A stretch of 64,000 bases of DNA from Spinacia oleracea (taxonomy: Eukaryota; Streptophyta; Magnoliopsida; Caryophyllales; Amaranthaceae): assembly GCF_020520425.1 (NCBI RefSeq), contig NC_079490.1, forward strand, positions 5,208,001 to 5,272,000. Reading direction: 5' to 3'. Every line of letters starts with the position of its first letter. The stretch's first letter is position 1. Below the pieces are notes generated by a model. That model did not search any database. It was not told the origin of the DNA and saw only the letters and a program-made list of their open reading frames with translations. Position numbers and translations under genes: made by a program. Positions 58,049 through 64,000 of the stretch are shown here, piece by piece.

Positions 58049-58320
58049 ATTTTCAATTTTAATTGCAATATCAAGAATAAAATTAATTACAAAGATAGAT
58101 GAATCCGTTCTTTTGAACTGAAAGAAGTTGAACTGAACTGAATGGAACTGCAATAAAGTTCAAAAGAACAGGTCCTTAGCTTACTTAATAACTTTATAAA
58201 ATAACTACAAATAGTAAAAAAAAAAATAGACAATGTGTTTACTATACCTCAACACCTAAAGAATAATTTATTTATTTTCTTTTGTTTCTTTACATTTTAT
58301 GTAAAGCCAATGTTAAAAAG
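57000..58320. other. Unassigned stretch with a truncated hAT end and small foldback; no gene
   Basis: CTAGACCCGATCAAAAGG at 57242 with GTGTCGGGTTCGGGCCGAGC is a hAT left end without a right end. 57330-57990 has motifs typical of a TE or UTR (AATTTTGGTTTAATCGGACG, GAGGTTCTCATTTTAAGG) but no coding. CGTTCTTTTGAACTGAA / AAGTTCAAAAGAACAGG at 58108-58172 form a small inverted repeat. Confidence 0.35.
58000..58045. repeat. (AT)n microsatellite
   Basis: About 45 bp of uninterrupted AT dinucleotides following GGTCCT. Confidence 0.95.
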
Positions 58321-58505
58321 TACGTGGGTTGAAAGCTCAATTTTATAAGGTGATTTCTCACGAACGCTTAATTTTATAAGGCTTTTTTTGAAAACTTTGC
58401 CTAAATTTAACTAAATTGAGAATAGGAAAAGTGGACAAAAGGAAATGAAGCTACACTACATAAGCAGATTATTTATGAAAATTAAAAGTTATTAATGGTA
58501 AAAAA

Positions 58506-58510
58506 TGACG

Positions 58511-58550
<40 letters not shown>

Positions 58551-58585
58551 GATTCTGGCGCCTTAGACCACTCGGCCAAACCGTC
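58506..58585 (-). tRNA. tRNA-Leu (CAG anticodon), third copy
   Basis: Identical to the other two genes at 78 of 80 positions. The anticodon loop reads ATCAGGC in place of TTTAGGC, changing position 34 (T to C) and position 32 (T to A), so the anticodon becomes CAG (decodes CUG). The stems are unchanged and a T6 terminator follows on the minus strand. Confidence 0.93.
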
Positions 58586-58833
58586 TTTATTAATCCTCTT
58601 TCTGTTAATTAAATTATAGAATAATATTAATCCTGAGGGAAACGGCCACGCTTCTAGTTTTCATAATTAGTCAAACAAAAATTGTTGACAATTACATTCT
58701 CAATCACACTTGGACAACTCCCTACTCTACTTGTATAGAGAATTCGAGTGGGTTTAAAGTGAGTCATTGATCCCCTAAAACATGAATAAAATAACATAAC
58801 CAAACCAACTACTAATCGAAAGAGTCTCACGGG

Positions 58834-59506
58834 TAGGGTTGTCAGTGGGGCGGATTTCTCGGGAGATCCGTCCCACATCCGCCCCAAATAGGCGGGGATG
58901 GAGGTAGGTTTGGCGGGTGATGGGGCGGGGATGAGTATAAAATCGTACCCGCCATGGGTGATGGGGTTGGTGTGGATTTTGCATTGAACCCGCCCCATCC
59001 CCGCCCGCCCCACCCCATCCCCACTTGCTCTGATCCATCACTACTCGCCCCGCTTCATACCTGCCATCGATGATGGGGTGAATTTAGATTTAATTTCATC
59101 TTTAGGTGATAATAGGTATTTAGGTGAGACTTTCAAGTTTTTTGTTTTGATTTTTTTTTTTGTTATGACGAGTATTCTTTTTTATTATATATGTTACTTT
59201 ATTCATAAGGTATTTTTTTTTTTTCTAAAGTTAACTTTCATTGCTCCGTATATATGGCAAATTTTTGCTAAATAAAAAAAATTAGGCGGGTATTAGCACG
59301 GGTATGAAGCGGGGATAAGACGGGGATGGATAACCAGTTGGGTAGTGGAGCGGGGATGAATTTTAATTTACACCCGTTGGGACGGTGATTGGGATGAATT
59401 TTGTACCCGCCATGGGTGATGGGGCGGAGATAGGATGAAAATTTTAGGTGGGAATGGGGATGGAATGACCTACATCCGCATCCACCCCGCCCTATTGACA
59501 TCCCTA
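58834..59506. mobile_element. hAT-type element with TAGGGTTGTCA / TAGGGATGTCA ends
   Basis: 673 bp, perfect 8-bp duplications CTCACGGG. GC-rich subterminal GGCGGGGATGG / CCCCGCC words and an AT-rich centre. It splits duplication unit 3; unit 2 shows the uninterrupted GGATCTCACAAGCAC. Noncoding. Confidence 0.93.
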
Positions 59507-59884
59507 CTCACGGGCAATCATTCCCAAGAAAGACCCATATCAACCTCCAAGAAATCACATACGACCACAAGAACTATAGCTTTCTTGGCATTGTATTGCA
59601 TCGCTATTTTTAACCCGAGAACTATAGCTTTCCATGCCTTTCATGCAACTTGCCCTTCCAAGAAAAAATAAATTGGTCGATCTTTATTAGAAGTGTTGGG
59701 TACAAGCACAATATTTTGTCTTCGGTTTTATATGGATACAGATACAATCCATTCATTCAATATACGTATGTATTGTCCTTGCGGCTCATTCGACACCATA
59801 AAAAGAAAAAAAAAAAAAAAAAAAAACCGTGTATATATCCTTAGATATCCTCTATTACGAGTAGTCTAGTAGTAATAATAACTT

Positions 59885-60365
59885 GCGATTTCTTCCCCTA
59901 CAATAACATTATCATCGTTGTTGGAATGGTTGGGCTAAGGAAAGTTCTATTAACTTTGTCCTAATACTGACGGATTCATCGGTATTGGTTACTAATTTAC
60001 AAAATCAACATACGCAAGATGCTCAACAGGAAACTGAAAAACTACTTGCAGGACTGTTCTTACTTGTAAAATACAGAATACATGAACTCAAACGCAAATA
60101 AAGTTCGAAAATAACCAAAAAATTATGCATTCTGCTCAGAAAATCAGATTTTGTATGTGTCTGAGATCTGTTAAATTTCTGATAATTTACATAACATACC
60201 CCTGCATCCTAAAGTCCTGAATTGGAGCTGTAAATAAGTAACCCTTGCAACAACACATACTCTCATAGTCACTATTCTCTAAACTACTCCGTAGTATTTA
60301 CATTTGAATGAAAGAAATTTTCATAACAAGCTACCAAGGAGAGCACGTCTAAATAAACAAATCTT
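59885..60365. other. 3' flank of WAK-like gene C; no gene
   Basis: Nothing recognised apart from AT-rich sequence that probably includes the gene C 3' UTR. Confidence 0.35.
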
Positions 60366-60367
60366 CC

Positions 60368-63192
60368 TCAAAATTTGAACTGGCGCGATGAATCCTGTTC
60401 TATGGCAGGCTGAACAGGCCGTTGTTCACTTGACATTTCATGGATTTCATTGTTGCTTTGATTAGCTACTTCTTCTAACACTCTTGCAACATCCTTCATG
60501 GATGGCCTATCTTCTCCTTTAACACTTAAAACATTTCTCAACAAGATTTCCAATACTGATAAGCTGTTCCTCAGATGCTTCCTTCACGAGTTGAGGCTCA
60601 AGAATATCAAAAAACTGATTGTTTTTTACTGAACTAATGAAAATCATAGCTAAGTTTCTATCTTCCATCCCAGTCTCCCATGAAATTGGTTTCCTCTTTG
60701 TTAACAGTTCAACAAGAACTACTCCGAAACTGTAGACATCACTCTTTTCAGACAGACGGCTTGTCAGAAAGTATTCAGGATCAAGATACCCAAAAGTCCC
60801 TTGAACTAAGGTTGTAACTTGAGTTTGATCAATGGGGACTAGTCTTGAGACTCCAAAATCCGCTATTTTTGCAGTGAAATTATCATCCAAGAGTATGTTG
60901 GATGACTTAATATCTCTGTGAATTATAGGCATTGAAGCTGCAGAGTGAAGATAAGCAATTGCATTAGCTGCCTCAGTTGAAATTCTCAGACAGTTTTCCC
61001 ATGACAGCCAACGCGCATCATCACTGTGTATGTGTTCGAAGAGAGTTCCATTAGAGACGAATTCATAAACCAATAAGGGTACTTGAATCTCCAAACAACA
61101 ACCTAAGAGTTTTACCACGTTTCTGTGGTTCGTCTGACTTAGGATTACCACCTCGTTGATGAACTGCTCGACTTGACTCTGATCACTTACCATTGATTTT
61201 TTGATTGCAACTACTTGGTCATTTGGTAAAATCCCCTTATAGACTGTACCAAAACCACCTTGTCCTAGAATATTTTGTTTACTGTAATTGTTGGTTGCTT
61301 CTCTCAACTCTTGAGCAGTAAATATTTTTGTTGTATCATTGTTGCCACTTTGGTTCAGAGATATTTGTTGTTTCAACAAAAAACCTCCGTTTTGTTGGAA
61401 GAATTTCTCCTTCATTTTCATATGCTTCCTTCTCTTGATACAAAGGTATATGCAGCTTATGTTGCCAGTACACAACATTAAGCCAACAATTGAACCTGCA
61501 TGAAAATTCAGCAAGAAGCATTTTTAAGGCTCGCTATACAGTTGTATACTTGTATATGCAGTGAGTCAGTTTCCTAAGTCCAGAAATGCATGACAAACCA
61601 CAAACATAGGTTGCGTTATCTTCGACTTATAAGACCTGAACTTATCTAAACTTACCTGAACTTATTTGATTTACAAGACCTTATATGACCTTGTAAGACC
61701 TTATTAACTTATAGAACCAAATAAGACCTTTTTGGACTTTATTAGACCTGATTTAAAGTTTAGTTGATGATTTCTAACTTTTAGCCCTTAGAACAATAGT
61801 TAATTGCAAAACCATTACTAACAACTATAAACTACGGAGTAATAAAGTAATTAATATTTACTTCTTATATTAAAATAATTAGATTTTATTGGAACATATA
61901 AGACGACCTTATTAGAAATTACCTAAACTTATTAGATCTGAAACTTATTTAAATAAGGTGTTATAAATTGAAGAGAACGCACCCATAGTATTATTAATTT
62001 TTTACTTCTATCTTGTTGGAATCTTTATTCGGTTAATGGTGGCCTAAATGCTACTCCTTGATTTAAATTTTAAATTAACTAGCAGAACACCAAGTTTGTA
62101 ATGCTTACCACCAAGAAGAACCAAAAGAACAAGCCGGTTATAAGCTTTATCTTCAGAATTGTTTCGGACACAAACATAATGGTTTTCTTGTTGGATGCAC
62201 CCTAGTTTACACTCCTTGCATTCTGATGGCACTAATCAAATTGAAAAACAAACTGAAACATAATCAGAAATTCCAATTTTGCAGCAGATTATAAAAAATT
62301 AAAAACATTCAGATGATTTATATCTAATTATCTGAAAAAGTATGAATCATTTACGCTTACCTTGGCAACCATAAGGAAGATAAGGATTCCCTGAAGTCCC
62401 ATAATTACAGTAACAATCATATCCATCTGCAGAACCCTGACAATCTATGTTCGGGTCATCACCCGGGTTTGTTATGTTTCCGGGTGTCCATTCCAGTACA
62501 GTCGGAACTACTGCAACCTCAAACAGACTCGGATCAACAGCTTTACTGATAATGGGTGAACTCATGTTTACCAGCATTGCATTTGTGCAATTACCACCAA
62601 AGTTGAAAATGTTTACGCGATAAAACTCAATTGAAGAAGGAAGATCAAATCTGCAACACCCGCGACCAATGCAGTCATCTGTTATCATATGACTGTTATT
62701 ACAAACTGATGTACACCCACCTAAGATGTTATTGTTTCTGTCCAACACAAGGGCGCTACTCCCACAACCGCCAACAAAAACAGAATTGTCTGATGAAAAC
62801 GAGTAAGGAGTTCCACTGAGATCGATACTGCTTATGTTTGCATCTCGAGTGTTGCAGATCCTCTGCAATGGAGTATTTACTGTAATAGTGTTTTGATCTA
62901 AATGGAACTTTGTATGAATGTTTATCTGTTCAATCTCGAGGTTATACTTGTTCAGGAAAAGTCTTGGATGTGACAAAGAGGTGTTGCAGGTAACCGCGTA
63001 TGGTAGGGTGTGGTAGCAATTGCTTCCTACTCCAAATGGGTATGGAATGGTGACATTTCCACAGATGTCCTGACAACCAGGTTTTGAAATGGGAGGATCT
63101 GAGGTTGGTTGAAATGAAGATGCCGAGGTTAACAGTGGGTGAATCCATGTACATAGAGCTATAGTGATGAACTGAAACAAGTAGCTAAACAT
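60368..63192 (-). CDS. WAK-like receptor kinase gene C, one-base frame shift in the kinase C-lobe
   Basis: Plasma-membrane WAK-like kinase. Join 62361-63192, 62109-62231, 60368-61495 (GT/AG, both introns phase 1). Exon 1: signal peptide ([20 protein letters not shown]), [26 protein letters not shown] ending [10 protein letters not shown]. Exon 2 is short ([17 protein letters not shown]) and replaces a canonical EGF domain. Exon 3: membrane segment, [12 protein letters not shown], kinase with [46 protein letters not shown]. After NLVEKC the frame shifts: with one T fewer in the run at 60528-60531 it continues [14 protein letters not shown] to a stop at 60368, giving about 693 residues. So either a homopolymer sequencing error or a very recent lesion that removes the last ~60 residues. 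Related to but more diverged than genes A and B. Confidence 0.85.
61609..61984. mobile_element. MITE in intron 2 of WAK-like gene C
   Basis: Ends GGTTGCGTTATCTTCGACTT and inverted GGGTGCGTTCTCTTCAATTT. The inside repeats ATAAGACCT / CTTATTAGACCT words. Target duplication not resolved beyond ATA. Noncoding. Confidence 0.6.
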
Positions 63193-63645
63193 GGTTTAGC
63201 AGATTCTTTTGAGCATAAAATTGACAGCATATAAAAAAAATTGAAGAAGTTACAGAACAGAAAAACTGCATATGCATGATAATATACAGTGGAAAAGTCA
63301 ACTAAAGACAGCTTACCAAAATCATTGTATAGTTTGCAATTTGCATATAATAATAACAAGATGCAGAGAATCCATGTGTCAGAAAAAGGTCAGTGTCAAT
63401 ATCTTTATAGAATTATAGGATATTGACATATTGTATTGCTTTTAATAATACAAATTGCAAACAGTTGGGTGGATTATCTTTGGAGGACCATAGATTTTGA
63501 AAGTAACAAAATACCTTGAGGCCAAAACAAAGTGTTTCTTCTGTTCGGATATAGTTGTCACGTAAATAATTTTTAAGTACAGTACTCCTCAAATAAATGA
63601 GTTATTATAAGTAGATTACGATCGAGTTTCCAAACATACATGATA
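63193..63645. promoter_or_regulatory. Probable promoter region of WAK-like gene C
   Basis: AT-rich upstream DNA of gene C (minus strand). No single element can be assigned with confidence. No gene. Confidence 0.35.
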
Positions 63646-63646
63646 T

Positions 63647-63990
63647 AGGGGGTGTTTGGTTATGAGGTGTTTGGTTATGAGGTGTTTGGTTATGAGGTGT
63701 TTGGAAAAAAGTGAGCTTTTGAGGTGAATTAGAAGTTTAACCACTTCAAAAGGCCAATGACAGTGGTTAGAGTAGGTTTGGAAGAGAGTTTTGGTTTGAA
63801 AACTAATTTTGAAAAAGCTCAATACAAGAGCTTTTTGCATTAGAGGTTTGAAGAAGTAGGTGTAAAATGATAATCTTGTCCTAATATTTTCAAAATTACA
63901 ACCCTTACCAACCTACATCATTTTATGCCAATACCCTTAATGGTCATTTTACACATTAGCAACTAACATCTAAATTACCAAACACTTTAC
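63647..63990. mobile_element. Probable TIR element with GTGTTTGGTTAT ends and an 18-bp tandem repeat
   Basis: GGTGTTTGGTTATGA is repeated three and a half times at about 63651-63712. Near the window end the inverse ATTACCAAACAC occurs. It may be a MITE whose terminal region has multiplied. Target duplication not seen. Confidence 0.45.
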
Positions 63991-64000
63991 ACAAGCAGCT

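Larger units (their letters stand above)
58325..59880. repeat. Tandem duplication unit 3 (tRNA-Leu block)
   Basis: The left part matches units 1 and 2 (GAAAGCTCAATTTTATAAGG, TTGCCTAAATTTAAC). The part after the tRNA matches unit 2 for several hundred bases, interrupted by the hAT at 58834-59506 and ending near TATTACGAGTAGTCTAG. Confidence 0.72.

Overview
This is plant nuclear DNA, almost certainly from a eudicot. It holds wall-associated kinases with the usual three-exon GUB_WAK / EGF / kinase layout, a CC-NB-ARC-LRR immune receptor, DUF313-type B3 proteins, an RFL-type PPR remnant, tRNA-Leu genes and a dense load of Ty1/copia elements, LINEs, SINEs, Helitron, hAT, Mutator-like and Stowaway-like insertions. 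The gene types resemble those I associate with Amaranthaceae/Caryophyllales, but that is an impression and not a demonstrated assignment.

Layout. 0.3-4.4 kb: a CNL immune-receptor pseudogene on the minus strand, its LRR tail split by two hAT insertions. 5.2-6.0 kb: two decayed fragments of a ZED1-related (ZRK-like) pseudokinase. 6.4-11.6 kb: a whole-looking young Ty1/copia element. 12.2-34.5 kb: a decaying tandem block in which ZRK-like pseudokinase copies (12.2-13.3, 21.0-22.5, 34.2-34.5 kb) alternate with B3 transcription-factor copies (14.7-14.9, 15.95-18.1, 20.1, 30.7-31.6 kb). This block is riddled with hAT, Helitron, Mutator-like and Stowaway-like insertions and a second young copia element (24.8-29.9 kb). 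35.2-42.5 kb: two tandem wall-associated kinase (WAK-like) genes, the second intact. 43.8-45.0 kb: an RFL-type PPR pseudogene. 46.1-52.6 kb: LINE, Ty3/gypsy and hAT debris. 53.2-59.9 kb: a tandem duplication carrying three tRNA-Leu genes, one with a different anticodon. 60.4-63.2 kb: a third WAK-like gene, whole apart from a one-base frame shift.

Biology. Host genes with recognisable products are mostly cell-surface or immune-signalling genes: the CNL, ZRK-like pseudokinases of the kind that act as NLR adaptors in Arabidopsis, and WAKs. They lie on one strand and have expanded by local duplication. Only WAK gene B is free of visible lesions. Paralogous copies act as empty-site controls, so many insertions can be bounded to the base: nine hAT elements have perfect 8-bp target duplications and a tenth has 7 of 8.

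Limits: family names are from reading motifs and no search was run. Several host genes carry a single-base frame shift, some in short homopolymers, so sequencing error and true decay cannot be separated here.
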